The notes: generated by a model from the letters alone, not told the origin. A stretch of 64,000 nt of DNA from Gramella sp. MAR_2010_147 (GCF_900105135.1 NZ_LT629741.1:2170001-2234000); one strand, 5' to 3'; counted from the stretch's first letter, positions 44,380 through 52,997 are shown. Numbers and translations: made by a program.

Positions 44380-47136
44380 ATGGAATCTTTTATACGCGAA
44401 GTTTTACAGAAACTTAAAAACACCAATACTCCGCTATCTGAAATTTGCTTTATACTTCCCAGTAAGCGAGCGGGCTCTTACCTTTTAAAAGAGCTTTCTT
44501 CCATTTCAGATAAGAACATCTTTTCTCCAACCATTTATAGCATTGAAGAGTTTACAGAAGTAATAGCTAATCTGGATACTATAGATAATACGATTAGTTT
44601 ATTTGAATTTTATGAGGTTTACAAAGATCTTACTCCAAAAGATAATCAGGAAGATTTTGAAACCTTTATCACATGGGCACAAAGCCTTATTCATGATTTT
44701 AATGAAATAGATCGCTATCTAATAGATTACAAGCCATTTTTCAATTACCTCTCCGGAATTCAGGACATTAACCATTGGTATTTAAAAGAAGAAAAAACAG
44801 ATCTTATTAAAAGATACCTGGAGTTCTGGAAAAATCTTCCAAACTATTACCAGGCACTATCCAACCGACTACTTTCCAGGGGGCAGGCTTATCAGGGACT
44901 CATTTACAGAAGAGCCGCAGAAAATATAAAAGACTATGCTGCCACTAAAAACCAAAAACATGTATTCATTGGTTTCAATGCCTTAAATGCTTCTGAACAA
45001 TTAATTATTCAGAAATTACTGCAGGCAGATCTCGCAGAAGTTTATTGGGACTTAGACAAAACATTCTTTACTGATCCAGATCACGGGGCATCCATTTTTA
45101 TACGAGATTATTTAAAAAACTGGCAATATTACCAGGATAATGAACCAAATGATTTTACGAGTAATTTTAAAAATGGAAAAAATATTGAGCTCATTGGAGT
45201 TCCAAAAAATATAGGTCAGGCAAAATATCTGGGAGAAATTTTAACCGATCTTTCAGCCGGTGAATTAGAAAATACAGCCATCGTTCTTGGGGAAGAAGAG
45301 TTGCTTTTACCTGTATTAAATTCCTTACCAGAAGAAATCAAAGATCTGAATATCACCATGGGATTTCCGGTGAAAAATGCGCCTGTAAATTCGCTTTTTG
45401 AAAGTCTTTTTCAAATGCATATCAATAAAACAGGCACATATTATTACAAAGATGTAATTTCAATCATCAATCATCCGGTGCTTAATCCTGTTCTGAAAAA
45501 TTCTGCAGATGAGTTAATGATCAGGATCAATTCAGAAAACTTGGTTTATCTGGAAGCGAAAAGTATTGCCAGTCATTTTCCCAAGGAAATTGAAAAATTG
45601 ATTTCTGCCTGTTTCATCCCAAAGGAAGATTCAGTTTCATCATTTATTGCAGATATTCAAATCATCATTCAGGAACTAAAAATTTATTTGAAACAGGAGG
45701 AGGATAAAATAGGACTGGAATTTTTATATCATTTTCATGTATTATTTAACAAACTTCAGAACCTCAACGAATCTTATCCTCACCTAAAAACCATTAAATC
45801 GCTTTATGGTTTTTACCGAGAGTTGGTTAGCACCGAAACTCTCGATTTTCAGGGACGCCCATTTCAAGGGCTTCAACTTATGGGAATGCTTGAATCTCGT
45901 GCCCTGGATTTTGATACGGTGATCATAACCTCTCTAAATGAAGGTGTTTTACCTGCAGGAAAATCTGATAACTCCTTTATTCCTTACGATCTTAAACAGG
46001 AATATAAACTACCTACTTATCGCGAAAAAGACGCAGTTTATACATACCACTTTTATAGACTGCTACAAAGAGCAAAAAACGTATTCCTTCTTTATAATAC
46101 CGAAGCTGACGGATTAAATTCAGGTGAGAAAAGCAGGTTTATTACACAATTAGAAATTGAAAACCTCAAATCGCATAGCCTTAGAAAATTACTGATAAGC
46201 CCCGAAGTTAGTGTAACCAAAAAAAACCTGAAAGAAATAAAAAAGACTCCTCAAATGATGGAAAAATTACGGTCTCTGGCTAATTCCGGCTTTTCACCTT
46301 CAGCACTTACCACCTATATTCGAAATCCAGTGGATTTCTATCACCAATATGTTTTAGGCGTAAAAGATCAGGAAGAAGTTGAAGAGACTGTGGCATTCAA
46401 TACCCTGGGAACGGTGGTTCATAATGCACTTGAAAATCTTTATAAACCACTTGAAGGCAAATTTATTACCGAAGAGATCATTCAGGATTTCATAAAAAAA
46501 GCAGATAGGGAAATTATAAATGAATTCTACGAGACCTACAGTAAAATACCTCTGGAAAAAGGAAAAAATCTGCTCATTTTTGAAGTAGCTAAACGTTATT
46601 TACACAATTTCCTGAGATTTGAGTTAAAGAGAATTAAAGCTGGGCAAGAAATTAAAATAGTACAAATAGAAAAAGACCTTAAAGTAAAATTTCCTCTCGA
46701 AAAATTGCCTTTTTCAGTTTATCTTCGCGGCAAGGTTGACCGTTTGGAAAGCACCAATGGAATCCCCAGAATTATAGATTACAAGACTGGGAAAGTGGAG
46801 TCAAAACATCTTAACGTTACTGATTGGCAGGAAATAACAAAAGATTATGACAATTACTCTAAAAGTTTTCAGGTTTTAACTTATGCGTCCTTGATTGCGC
46901 TAGAGAAAGGTCTTAAATTCCCGGCCGAAGCCGGAATTATATCCTTTAAAAATTTAAAATCTGGATTTTTAAAGTTTGAAAAGAAAGAAGCAGGTTCAAA
47001 ACAAAAAGATTCTCTTATAACTGAAGAAACTTTAGAACTGTTTCAGGGTGAATTAAAGAAATTAATTATGGAGATCTGCAATCCGGAGATTCCATTTATA
47101 GAAAAGGAAATTAAAAAGAAATATGGAAGTTTCTAA
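44380..47136 (+). CDS. AddB-like PD-(D/E)xK nuclease
   Basis: 918 residues from MESFIREVLQKLK; the longer frame starts inside the terminator. It has the UvrD-like fold with a degenerate P-loop (ICFILPSKRAGSYLL, no GKT), as in AddB, and the C-terminal nuclease (GTVVHNALENLY; YLRGKVDRLES; PRIIDYKTGKVE). Only three cysteines are visible and none group near the nuclease, so the iron-sulfur staple of B. subtilis AddB is absent. It should pair with the AddA-like protein upstream, separated by kbl and ompA. Its end overlaps the next gene by 14 bases. Confidence 0.9.
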   Translation: MESFIREVLQKLKNTNTPLSEICFILPSKRAGSYLLKELSSISDKNIFSPTIYSIEEFTEVIANLDTIDNTISLFEFYEVYKDLTPKDNQEDFETFITWAQSLIHDFNEIDRYLIDYKPFFNYLSGIQDINHWYLKEEKTDLIKRYLEFWKNLPNYYQALSNRLLSRGQAYQGLIYRRAAENIKDYAATKNQKHVFIGFNALNASEQLIIQKLLQADLAEVYWDLDKTFFTDPDHGASIFIRDYLKNWQYYQDNEPNDFTSNFKNGKNIELIGVPKNIGQAKYLGEILTDLSAGELENTAIVLGEEELLLPVLNSLPEEIKDLNITMGFPVKNAPVNSLFESLFQMHINKTGTYYYKDVISIINHPVLNPVLKNSADELMIRINSENLVYLEAKSIASHFPKEIEKLISACFIPKEDSVSSFIADIQIIIQELKIYLKQEEDKIGLEFLYHFHVLFNKLQNLNESYPHLKTIKSLYGFYRELVSTETLDFQGRPFQGLQLMGMLESRALDFDTVIITSLNEGVLPAGKSDNSFIPYDLKQEYKLPTYREKDAVYTYHFYRLLQRAKNVFLLYNTEADGLNSGEKSRFITQLEIENLKSHSLRKLLISPEVSVTKKNLKEIKKTPQMMEKLRSLANSGFSPSALTTYIRNPVDFYHQYVLGVKDQEEVEETVAFNTLGTVVHNALENLYKPLEGKFITEEIIQDFIKKADREIINEFYETYSKIPLEKGKNLLIFEVAKRYLHNFLRFELKRIKAGQEIKIVQIEKDLKVKFPLEKLPFSVYLRGKVDRLESTNGIPRIIDYKTGKVESKHLNVTDWQEITKDYDNYSKSFQVLTYASLIALEKGLKFPAEAGIISFKNLKSGFLKFEKKEAGSKQKDSLITEETLELFQGELKKLIMEICNPEIPFIEKEIKKKYGSF

Positions 47137-48019
47137 AAAGGAAAATATTGTTATAGAGGGAAAACATAATAAGCCCATTGTAGCAGATATTATTTTTAAA
47201 GATGACGGTAAGCCTAAACCCGTTGTAATATTTTGTCACGGCTATAAAGGCTTTAAAGATTGGGGAGCCTGGGATAAAATGGGAGAGCAAATTGCCTCTG
47301 AAGGTTTCTTTTTTGTGAAATTCAATTTCAGTCATAATGGTACCAATCCTGAAAATCTGACTGAATTTATGGATATTGAGGCTTTTGGGGATAATAACTA
47401 TGTTATTGAACTAGATGACCTTCAAAAGGTGATCGACTGGATACTTTTACCAAGCTTTAATTTCTCTAAACAGATTAAACCAGATAATATCAACCTCATT
47501 GGGCATTCGCGAGGAGGTGGTATTGTAGTATTAAAAGCTGCAGAAGATAAAAGGATCACCAAACTTATCACATTGGCTTCTGTCTCAGATTTCAGCTCGC
47601 GTTTTCCAGAGGGTAAAAACCTGGAAAAATGGGAAAAAAAAGGTGTTCGGTATATTAAGAATACCAGAACAGGCCAGCAATTACCTCATCATTACCAGTT
47701 TTACAAAAATTTCAAAGAGAATAAAGAACGTCTTAATATTAAAAAGGCGGCGAAAAAGCTTGAAATTCCACACTTAATTGCCCACGGTAGTAGTGATACC
47801 AGCGTTTCTATTGGAGAAGCAGGAAATTTATTTGAATGGAGCCCGGCTCCAAAACTTTTATTGGTAGAAAATGCCGACCATGTTTTTGGAATTGAGCATC
47901 CCTGGGAAAAGGATGAATTAACTAAGGAATTTAAACATGTGATTAAAAAGAGTTTGGACTTTCTAAAAACAGATTCCAAAACACTTTGGGATGAGTATGG
48001 AGAATCTGATGACGATTAG
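47123..48019 (+). CDS. Alpha/beta hydrolase
   Basis: 298 residues, single alpha/beta hydrolase domain. HGYKGFKDWGAWD (about residues 38-50) gives the oxyanion region, and the nucleophile serine is in LIGHSRGGGIVVL (about residue 133). The aspartate and histidine are likely in HLIAHGSSDTSV and ENADHVFGIEHPWEKD. This is the dienelactone hydrolase-like group, cytoplasmic, with unknown substrate. Start overlaps the AddB-like stop by 14 bases, so the two are cotranscribed. A shared hairpin terminator follows. Confidence 0.88.
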   Translation: MEVSKKENIVIEGKHNKPIVADIIFKDDGKPKPVVIFCHGYKGFKDWGAWDKMGEQIASEGFFFVKFNFSHNGTNPENLTEFMDIEAFGDNNYVIELDDLQKVIDWILLPSFNFSKQIKPDNINLIGHSRGGGIVVLKAAEDKRITKLITLASVSDFSSRFPEGKNLEKWEKKGVRYIKNTRTGQQLPHHYQFYKNFKENKERLNIKKAAKKLEIPHLIAHGSSDTSVSIGEAGNLFEWSPAPKLLLVENADHVFGIEHPWEKDELTKEFKHVIKKSLDFLKTDSKTLWDEYGESDDD

Positions 48020-48027
48020 AAATAAAA

Positions 48028-48051
48028 AAACCACTGCAAAAACAGTGGTTT
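48028..48051. terminator. Terminator shared by the hydrolase gene and tRNA-Ala
   Basis: AAACCACTG and CAGTGGTTT form a perfect 9-bp stem with loop CAAAAA. It carries T runs in both directions and sits between the convergent hydrolase gene and the tRNA. Confidence 0.85.
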
Positions 48052-48056
48052 TTTTG

Positions 48057-48130
48057 TGGAGAATATCGGAGTCGAACCGATGACCTTTTGGCTGCCAGCC
48101 AAACGCTCTAGCCAGCTGAGCTAATCCCCC
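48057..48130 (-). tRNA. tRNA-Ala, anticodon GGC
   Basis: Read on the minus strand: acceptor GGGGGAT pairs with ATTCTCC, D-stem GCTC/GAGC, anticodon stem TTTGG/CCAAA with loop CTGGCAG (anticodon GGC), and T-stem ATCGG/CCGAT with TTCGACT loop. Discriminator A at 48057; CCA is not encoded. Length is 74 nt. It decodes GCC and GCU alanine codons. Confidence 0.95.
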
Positions 48131-48191
48131 GGCTGGGAGCAAATGTAACAATTTTTCCTAAATATAGAAATCTTTATTTTTTATCCAGAAA

Positions 48192-48692
48192 ATGATCAGG
48201 AAAGCACAAATAAATGAACTTGAGGAAATAAAAAAACTCACAGAAGCTTGCGCCCAGGCAATGATAAAATTGCAAATTTTTCAGTGGAATGAACATTATC
48301 CATCCCTGGAAAAACTGCGCAATGATATTCTAAAAGAAGAACTATATGTATGCGTTAGTAGCTCCGAAATTATTGGAATCATTGTTATTACTGAAGTCAT
48401 GGACGAAGAATATATTCCAGTAGAATGGCTAAGCAAGACAAACAATAATATCTATATACATCGACTCGCCACGCATCCCGATTTCTGGGGACAGGGATAC
48501 GCTCAAAAACTCATGGATTTTGCTGAAAATTTTGCCAGGAAAAATGATTTTGAATCGGTAAGACTGGACACATTCAGTAAGAACGACCGTAACCAGCGTT
48601 TTTATGAAGCCAGAGGTTATCAAAGATTAGATAATATTTACTTTCCTAAGCAAAGTGAACATCCATTTTATTGTTATGAATTGCTTATTTAA
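48192..48692 (+). CDS. GNAT family N-acetyltransferase
   Basis: 166 residues, one acetyltransferase domain. The acetyl-CoA binding motif A is RLATHPDFWGQGYAQKLMDFAE (about residues 94-115), and the C-terminal part (VRLDTFSKNDRNQRFYEARGYQRL) is typical of the amino-acid or small-molecule branch. No partner gene suggests the substrate. It stands between the tRNA and the MATE gene on the plus strand. Confidence 0.92.
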   Translation: MIRKAQINELEEIKKLTEACAQAMIKLQIFQWNEHYPSLEKLRNDILKEELYVCVSSSEIIGIIVITEVMDEEYIPVEWLSKTNNNIYIHRLATHPDFWGQGYAQKLMDFAENFARKNDFESVRLDTFSKNDRNQRFYEARGYQRLDNIYFPKQSEHPFYCYELLI

Positions 48693-48731
48693 TGTAGCGC
48701 ATTCTATATTTGCCTTTCAGGAAATTGACCT

Positions 48732-50060
48732 TTGGAAAATTCAGTTAGTTTTAAAAATATCAATAAAATTGCCATTCCGGCGATCATTGCAGGAATTGCA
48801 GAACCCCTTATCTCCCTTACCGATATTGCCGTAATTGGAAATGTAGATAATAATTCTATTGAAGCACTGGCGGCAGCCGGAATTGTAGGTTCTTTTCTAT
48901 CAGCCATCATCTGGATCGTAGCCCAGACAAAAACTGCGATCTCTGCTATCGTTTCTCAGCATTTAGGTGCAAATCGCCTGCATGCGGTAAAAACACTCAT
49001 CCCGCAAGCTATATTTTTCAATTTTCTTTTTAGCTTGCTAATTTATGGGTTAACCGCATTCTTTGCAGAAGCCATATTTGGCGCCTATAATGCAGAAGGT
49101 TTAATACTTCAATATTCTGAAGATTATTATCAAATTCGGGCTTTAGGTTATCCCTTGACACTGGTGACTTTTGCGATATTTGGCGTTTTTAGAGGTCTGC
49201 AGAATACACTTTGGGCTATGAAATGCAGTTTGACCGGAGCTGTTGTCAACGTTGCGCTGGATTATCTGCTTGTTTATGGAATTGACGGCATAATACCTCC
49301 ACTTCATCTAAAAGGAGCCGCATATGCCAGTTTAGCTGCTCAGGGAACTATGCTCATCATGGCCTTGTGGTTCTTCTTCAAAAAGACCCCTTTTCATTTA
49401 AAACTGAGTTTCAATATCAATCCACGTATGAAAGGACTTCTCCTTATGGCTGCCAACCTTTTTGTACGAACGGCTGCCTTGAATTTTGCCATTTATCTTG
49501 CCAACGCCTATGCTACAGATTATGGTAAAAATTTTATTGCAGCGCAAAGTATCCTGATGAATATCTGGCTCTTTTTTAGCTTTTTTATTGATGGATATGC
49601 AAACGCAGGAAACGCCATTGGTGGAAAATTGCTGGGAGCCATGGACTATCGGAATTTATGGGAACTTAGTAAGAAGATAAGCAAGTATGCAGTTTTTATT
49701 GCTCTGATATTAATGGGAATTTGCGCCCTGTTCTATGATGAAATCGGTCTGCTGTTCAATAAAGAAACCAGCGTGCTGGCTTTATTCTCTTCAGTATTCT
49801 GGATCGTACTTCTCATGCAACCCGTTAACGCGATCGCTTTTATGTTCGACGGAATTTTCAAAGGTCTGGGAGAAGCAAAATATCTACGGAATGTACTTTT
49901 GGTGGCTACCTTTTTAGGATTTACCCCGGCACTTCTCATTTCAGATTATTTCGGATTGAAATTATACGGAATCTGGATTGCATTTTTCGTCTGGATGCTT
50001 ATTAGAAGTAGCACCCTGGTTATTTATTTCCGAAGAAAATACCTCCAGAAGGAAGTTTAG
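48732..50060 (+). CDS. MATE family efflux transporter
   Basis: 442 residues with 12 hydrophobic segments and the repeated MATE halves (IAIPAIIAGIAEPLISLTDIAVIG; the second half begins near residue 230). Antiporters of this family export drugs or metabolites using Na+ or H+ gradients; the sequence is closest to the DinF-like branch. The TTG start is required by the reading frame, as no ATG lies upstream of the first helix. Substrate not predictable. It is followed 63 bp later by the enoyl-CoA hydratase gene. Confidence 0.92.
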   Translation: MENSVSFKNINKIAIPAIIAGIAEPLISLTDIAVIGNVDNNSIEALAAAGIVGSFLSAIIWIVAQTKTAISAIVSQHLGANRLHAVKTLIPQAIFFNFLFSLLIYGLTAFFAEAIFGAYNAEGLILQYSEDYYQIRALGYPLTLVTFAIFGVFRGLQNTLWAMKCSLTGAVVNVALDYLLVYGIDGIIPPLHLKGAAYASLAAQGTMLIMALWFFFKKTPFHLKLSFNINPRMKGLLLMAANLFVRTAALNFAIYLANAYATDYGKNFIAAQSILMNIWLFFSFFIDGYANAGNAIGGKLLGAMDYRNLWELSKKISKYAVFIALILMGICALFYDEIGLLFNKETSVLALFSSVFWIVLLMQPVNAIAFMFDGIFKGLGEAKYLRNVLLVATFLGFTPALLISDYFGLKLYGIWIAFFVWMLIRSSTLVIYFRRKYLQKEV

Positions 50061-50123
50061 ATTCTGTTAAGGAGCTATTTGCTTTCCTGCAATATCATTA
50101 ACTTTGATAAAAATAGACTATTT

Positions 50124-50891
50124 ATGACGACCAACCGCGAAAACGGGAGTTTATACACAAATATTGAAAATAAGATTGCAACAGTAGAATTCGGGCATCC
50201 CGCCAGTAATTCACTTCCATCTGTACTTTTAGACCGATTGGCAAAAGAGATCAACGATCTTTCACAAAATGATGATGTAAATATTATTCTTCTTAAATCT
50301 GAAGGAGAAAAGGCCTTTTGTGCCGGCGCTTCTTTTAATGAGTTGATAGAAATAGATGACCTGGAAACAGGAAAGCAATTTTTCTCAGGTTTTGCTAAGG
50401 TCATCAACGCCATGCGTCAATGTAAAAAACTCATAGTGGGACGTGTTCAGGGTAAAACCGTTGGAGGTGGTGTAGGATTGGTAGCCGCCTGCGATTATGC
50501 CATGGCAACCGATGCCGCTGCAATCAAACTTTCTGAGTTAAGTATTGGTATAGGTCCTTTTGTGATCGCTCCCGCTGTAGAAAGGAAAATGGGCGTGGAT
50601 TCTCTGGCAGAATTAACTCTTGGAGCTCATGAATGGAAAAATGCCTATTGGGCCAAAGAAAAAGGATTATATGCCAAGATTTTTGAATCGATTAAGGATC
50701 TGGATCTGGAAATTGAATTATTTACTGAAAAGCTGGCTTCCTACAATCCGCAGGCTCTGTTGGAAATGAAAAAAATCCTTTGGAAGAATACGGAAAACTG
50801 GACACAGTTACTGGAAGAAAGAGCGGCAGTTTCAGGGGAATTGGTACTTTCAGATTTCACTAAAAAAGCCCTGGCTAAATTTAAAAAATAG
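50124..50891 (+). CDS. Enoyl-CoA hydratase/isomerase family protein
   Basis: 255 residues from MTTNRENGSLYTNIENK; the 15-codon extension is not conserved in character. Crotonase fold with oxyanion-hole loops at about residues 66-71 (KAFCAGASFNEL) and 109-118 (GKTVGGGVGLVAACDYAMA). The catalytic glutamate expected after the second loop is in KLSELSIGIG. It would act on a CoA ester, but the pathway is not shown by the neighbours. Three tiny membrane genes follow at 51008. Confidence 0.9.
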   Translation: MTTNRENGSLYTNIENKIATVEFGHPASNSLPSVLLDRLAKEINDLSQNDDVNIILLKSEGEKAFCAGASFNELIEIDDLETGKQFFSGFAKVINAMRQCKKLIVGRVQGKTVGGGVGLVAACDYAMATDAAAIKLSELSIGIGPFVIAPAVERKMGVDSLAELTLGAHEWKNAYWAKEKGLYAKIFESIKDLDLEIELFTEKLASYNPQALLEMKKILWKNTENWTQLLEERAAVSGELVLSDFTKKALAKFKK

Positions 50892-50898
50892 TGATCTG

Positions 50899-50973
50899 GT
50901 CATCCTGAATTTAGTTCAGACAGATTTTGTATTATTCGAAGAACTAAAAACTCTGAAAAAACTTCAGAATGAC
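50899..50973. repeat. 75-bp inverted-repeat element (MITE-like)
   Basis: GTCATCCTGAA at one end and TTCAGAATGAC at the other form an 11-bp inverted repeat with one mismatch. It fills most of the gap before the small membrane cluster. Ends of this type recur in flavobacterial intergenic DNA; no open frame is present. Confidence 0.55.
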
Positions 50974-51007
50974 GTAATTTTAAATGTGATAAAATTAAGT
51001 AATAGAC

Positions 51008-51166
51008 ATGCTACAATTCTTACAGATCTCTGATGGTGACAGAGCTTACCAGATGGGTTATGATTTAGGCAGTTTTATTGGAGATAACCTATTTCTAATC
51101 CTGGGTCTTATCATTGGAATTATAGTGGCCATTGTGATGAGAAAAACTTTTAAAACTAAACCGTGA
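51008..51166 (+). CDS. Tiny membrane protein, 52 aa
   Basis: Starts MLQFLQISDGDRAYQMG and has one hydrophobic segment from about residue 24 to 45 (LGSFIGDNLFLILGLIIGII), then a basic end (RKTFKTKP). This is a single-span protein with the basic C-terminus probably in the cytoplasm. Its TGA overlaps the next ATG by one base (TGATG). No family recognised. Coding status is supported by overlap with the next two frames and by the hydrophobic pattern, not by homology. Confidence 0.6.
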   Translation: MLQFLQISDGDRAYQMGYDLGSFIGDNLFLILGLIIGIIVAIVMRKTFKTKP

Positions 51167-51345
51167 TGCAGGAACATTTACCAAAAGATAAGGATCCCAA
51201 TGAAGTACAGGAGTGGGGATGGACCATTCAGGAATTTGTAATTGAAAATTTCTGGTATTTACTGGCTATTCTAATACTGCTCGGCCTTTTCTTTTTCGCT
51301 CGTCACCGTTGGAATGTTAGAAATTCACGAAAATATAAGAATTAA
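51166..51345 (+). CDS. Tiny membrane protein, 59 aa
   Basis: I start at ATG 51166 (MQEHLPKDKDPNEVQEWGW), which overlaps the previous stop. An acidic and tryptophan-containing N-terminus (about 25 residues) is followed by one membrane span (about 30-48, FWYLLAILILLGLFFFA) and a basic tail (RHRWNVRNSRKYKN). Its TAA overlaps the next ATG by one base. The WGWTIQEFVIENF segment is amphipathic. Unknown function. Confidence 0.6.
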   Translation: MQEHLPKDKDPNEVQEWGWTIQEFVIENFWYLLAILILLGLFFFARHRWNVRNSRKYKN

Positions 51346-51455
51346 TGGATCAGGACACCTGGGAATTTTTCAGCTTTTTAAGTGGGATGGGATTATGGCT
51401 GGTTTTAGCACTGGTACTAATCGGAGTCTTTATTTATAAGAAATTCAGAAAATAA
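51345..51455 (+). CDS. Tiny membrane protein, 36 aa
   Basis: MDQDTWEFFSFLSGMG leads into a span (about residues 13-31) and a basic end (KKFRK). Third of three genes overlapping by one base each, all with one membrane span and a basic C-terminus. Its stop directly abuts the stop of the convergent 2OG oxygenase gene, so no terminator fits between. Unknown function; a subunit-like role with its two neighbours is a guess. Confidence 0.55.
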   Translation: MDQDTWEFFSFLSGMGLWLVLALVLIGVFIYKKFRK

Positions 51456-52112
51456 TTACCTTGTTTTTAGCCAACCGGTGATACTCAGTCGGGGAACTTT
51501 TACAGGTTTCACCTCATGTTCCAGCTCCTGACTTTCGAAAATCACCACTCGTCCCGGAAACGGGTAGATATTCAGTTGTTTTTCCTGTCCGTTTTCCTGG
51601 GTATAGATCGCAAGTTCACCTCCATTCTCAGGTTTCCAGTCTTCCGTGTTCAGATAACAGACCATAGATAACTTTCTCCTCCCATCATTTTGAAAGGTAT
51701 CCAGATGCCTCTTGTAAAACGTACCTTCAGGATAAACCGCATAATGAAACTCTTTGGTAAGAATTCCCATAAAACAGGTCCTGTTTAAATACTCCACTAA
51801 GGAATTAATCTTGTTGAAATAAGTTTTTTCTGCTTCTCCCGCTTCCGCTTCATTGATCCAGAGAATAAAATCACCGCGAATAGACTTTTCAATTACCTCA
51901 CTGGTCCTGTTTCCAATCGCTGCTTTTTTAAAATTATCCTCTTCATATTTATTAATTAGTTGTTTCCGGAGAATCGCAACCTCATCAGCATTAAAGAAAT
52001 CATCTACAATACTGTATTTTCTCTCTAGAATATCCTGGATAATTCGCTCATAAAGCGGATTCTCCTGAAATTCAATTTGTTCAAAAAGTTCCTGATCGGT
52101 TGAAAGCATCAT
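51456..52112 (-). CDS. 2-oxoglutarate/Fe(II)-dependent oxygenase (prolyl 4-hydroxylase-like)
   Basis: 218 residues, double-stranded beta-helix oxygenase. The metal facial triad is H136 and D138 in the HLDTFQNDGRRK region, and the distal histidine in SQELEHEVKPV, with the 2-oxoglutarate arginine in PRLSITGWL. It is similar to the bacterial prolyl 4-hydroxylase-type proteins, acting in the cytoplasm on an unknown target. The alternative start one codon later is equally possible. Convergent with the tiny membrane genes. Confidence 0.88.
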   Translation of the reverse strand: MMLSTDQELFEQIEFQENPLYERIIQDILERKYSIVDDFFNADEVAILRKQLINKYEEDNFKKAAIGNRTSEVIEKSIRGDFILWINEAEAGEAEKTYFNKINSLVEYLNRTCFMGILTKEFHYAVYPEGTFYKRHLDTFQNDGRRKLSMVCYLNTEDWKPENGGELAIYTQENGQEKQLNIYPFPGRVVIFESQELEHEVKPVKVPRLSITGWLKTR

Positions 52113-52183
52113 TTCAAAAATTTCGCAAATATACTTTAGATATTAAATTGAAAACTGTTAAAATTAAGCCTCAAAAAATCATT

Positions 52184-52191
52184 TATCTTTG
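52184..52191 (+). promoter_or_regulatory. Probable -7 element of the queD promoter
   Basis: TATCTTTG matches TAnnTTTG, 17 bp before the queD ATG. A weak TTA -33-like site is 23 bp upstream. Confidence 0.45.
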
Positions 52192-52208
52192 TAACAAAAT
52201 ATGCTAAA

Positions 52209-52661
52209 ATGAGCAACATTAGAATTACCAAACAATTTTCATTTGAGACCGGGCACGCCCTTTATGGCTACGATGGGAAATGTCGAAATGTACATGGTCA
52301 TAGTTACAAACTGAGCGTAACTGTTGTTGGAGAACCTATTAGTGATAACGAAAATGTGAAATTTGGAATGGTAATAGATTTCGGAGACCTCAAAAAAATC
52401 GTAAAGTCTGAGATCGTAGATCAGTTTGATCATGCTACAGTTTTCAATAAGAATACCCCACATCTGGAACTTGCCAACGAATTGAAAGATCGCGGGCATC
52501 ACGTGATCCTGGTAGAATACCAGCCTACAAGTGAAAATATGGTAATAGATTTCGCTAAGAAAATAAAGAAACATCTTCCAGGACATATTAGTTTACACTC
52601 CCTGAAACTTCAGGAAACTGAAACTTCGTTTGCAGAGTGGTATGCTAGTGATAATATTTAG
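52209..52661 (+). CDS. queD: 6-carboxytetrahydropterin synthase
   Basis: 150 residues. Makes 6-carboxy-tetrahydropterin in the route to queuosine. The zinc histidines are H16, H29 and H31 (FETGHALYG; NVHGHSY), and the catalytic cysteine is C25 (DGKCRNVHGH). Length and order of motifs match the family; cytoplasmic. No other queuosine genes in the window. It is followed by an intergenic stretch of repeats. Confidence 0.95.
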   Translation: MSNIRITKQFSFETGHALYGYDGKCRNVHGHSYKLSVTVVGEPISDNENVKFGMVIDFGDLKKIVKSEIVDQFDHATVFNKNTPHLELANELKDRGHHVILVEYQPTSENMVIDFAKKIKKHLPGHISLHSLKLQETETSFAEWYASDNI

Positions 52662-52748
52662 GGCGCAACCCTTACGGGTCGGGCTATCCGCTTTTAGTCC
52701 CGATCGCTAAAATGCTATCGGGAGCTAACCGCTTCTATCCCTTGCGCG
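52661..52748. repeat. Intergenic repeat with terminal GCGCAA/TTGCGC and internal hairpin
   Basis: Begins GGGCGCAACCC at the queD stop and ends CCCTTGCGCG. Inside, TCCCGAT and ATCGGGA form a 7-bp hairpin (52698-52723). Units of this kind occur in other Flavobacteria in non-coding gaps, as I recall; no open frame. It may act as a terminator for queD. Confidence 0.5.
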
Positions 52749-52772
52749 AATTCTATATTTCTAATTATAAGT

Positions 52773-52855
52773 GTCATTTCGAAAAAGCTTAGCAAAGGAG
52801 ACATCGCTGGATTAGTTCAAACTTCCATGAGATCTTTCCCGTTGGTCGAGATGAC
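52773..52855. repeat. 83-bp inverted-repeat element (MITE-like)
   Basis: GTCATTTCGA and TCGAGATGAC are inverted ends with one mismatch. It shares the GTCAT end with the element at 50899. Between here and 52997 lie further partial copies (AGTTCAGGATGA at about 52900; GTGATTTCGACC at 52945). No gene is seen in 52662-52997. Confidence 0.5.
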
Positions 52856-52972
52856 AGATTAATAGAGCTATGCTGGAATCACATCTAACTGAAACAAGTT
52901 CAGGATGAATAAATTTCATAAACAAAATTGTTCAACCAAGACTGTGATTTCGACCAGAGGGAGAAATCTCCT

Positions 52973-52980
52973 ATCTTTAC
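52973..52980 (+). promoter_or_regulatory. Possible -7 element for lpxH, at the edge of a partial repeat
   Basis: TATCTTTA differs from TAnnTTTG by one base. It lies 18 bp before the lpxH ATG and directly after the partial repeat, which may therefore supply part of the promoter. Confidence 0.35.
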
Positions 52981-52997
52981 CCCCGAATTAAGTATTT

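Noticed and set aside
47963..48151. Open frame of 62 codons on the minus strand at the tRNA
   Set aside because: It covers tRNA-Ala and the shared terminator; the tRNA cloverleaf explains the sequence.
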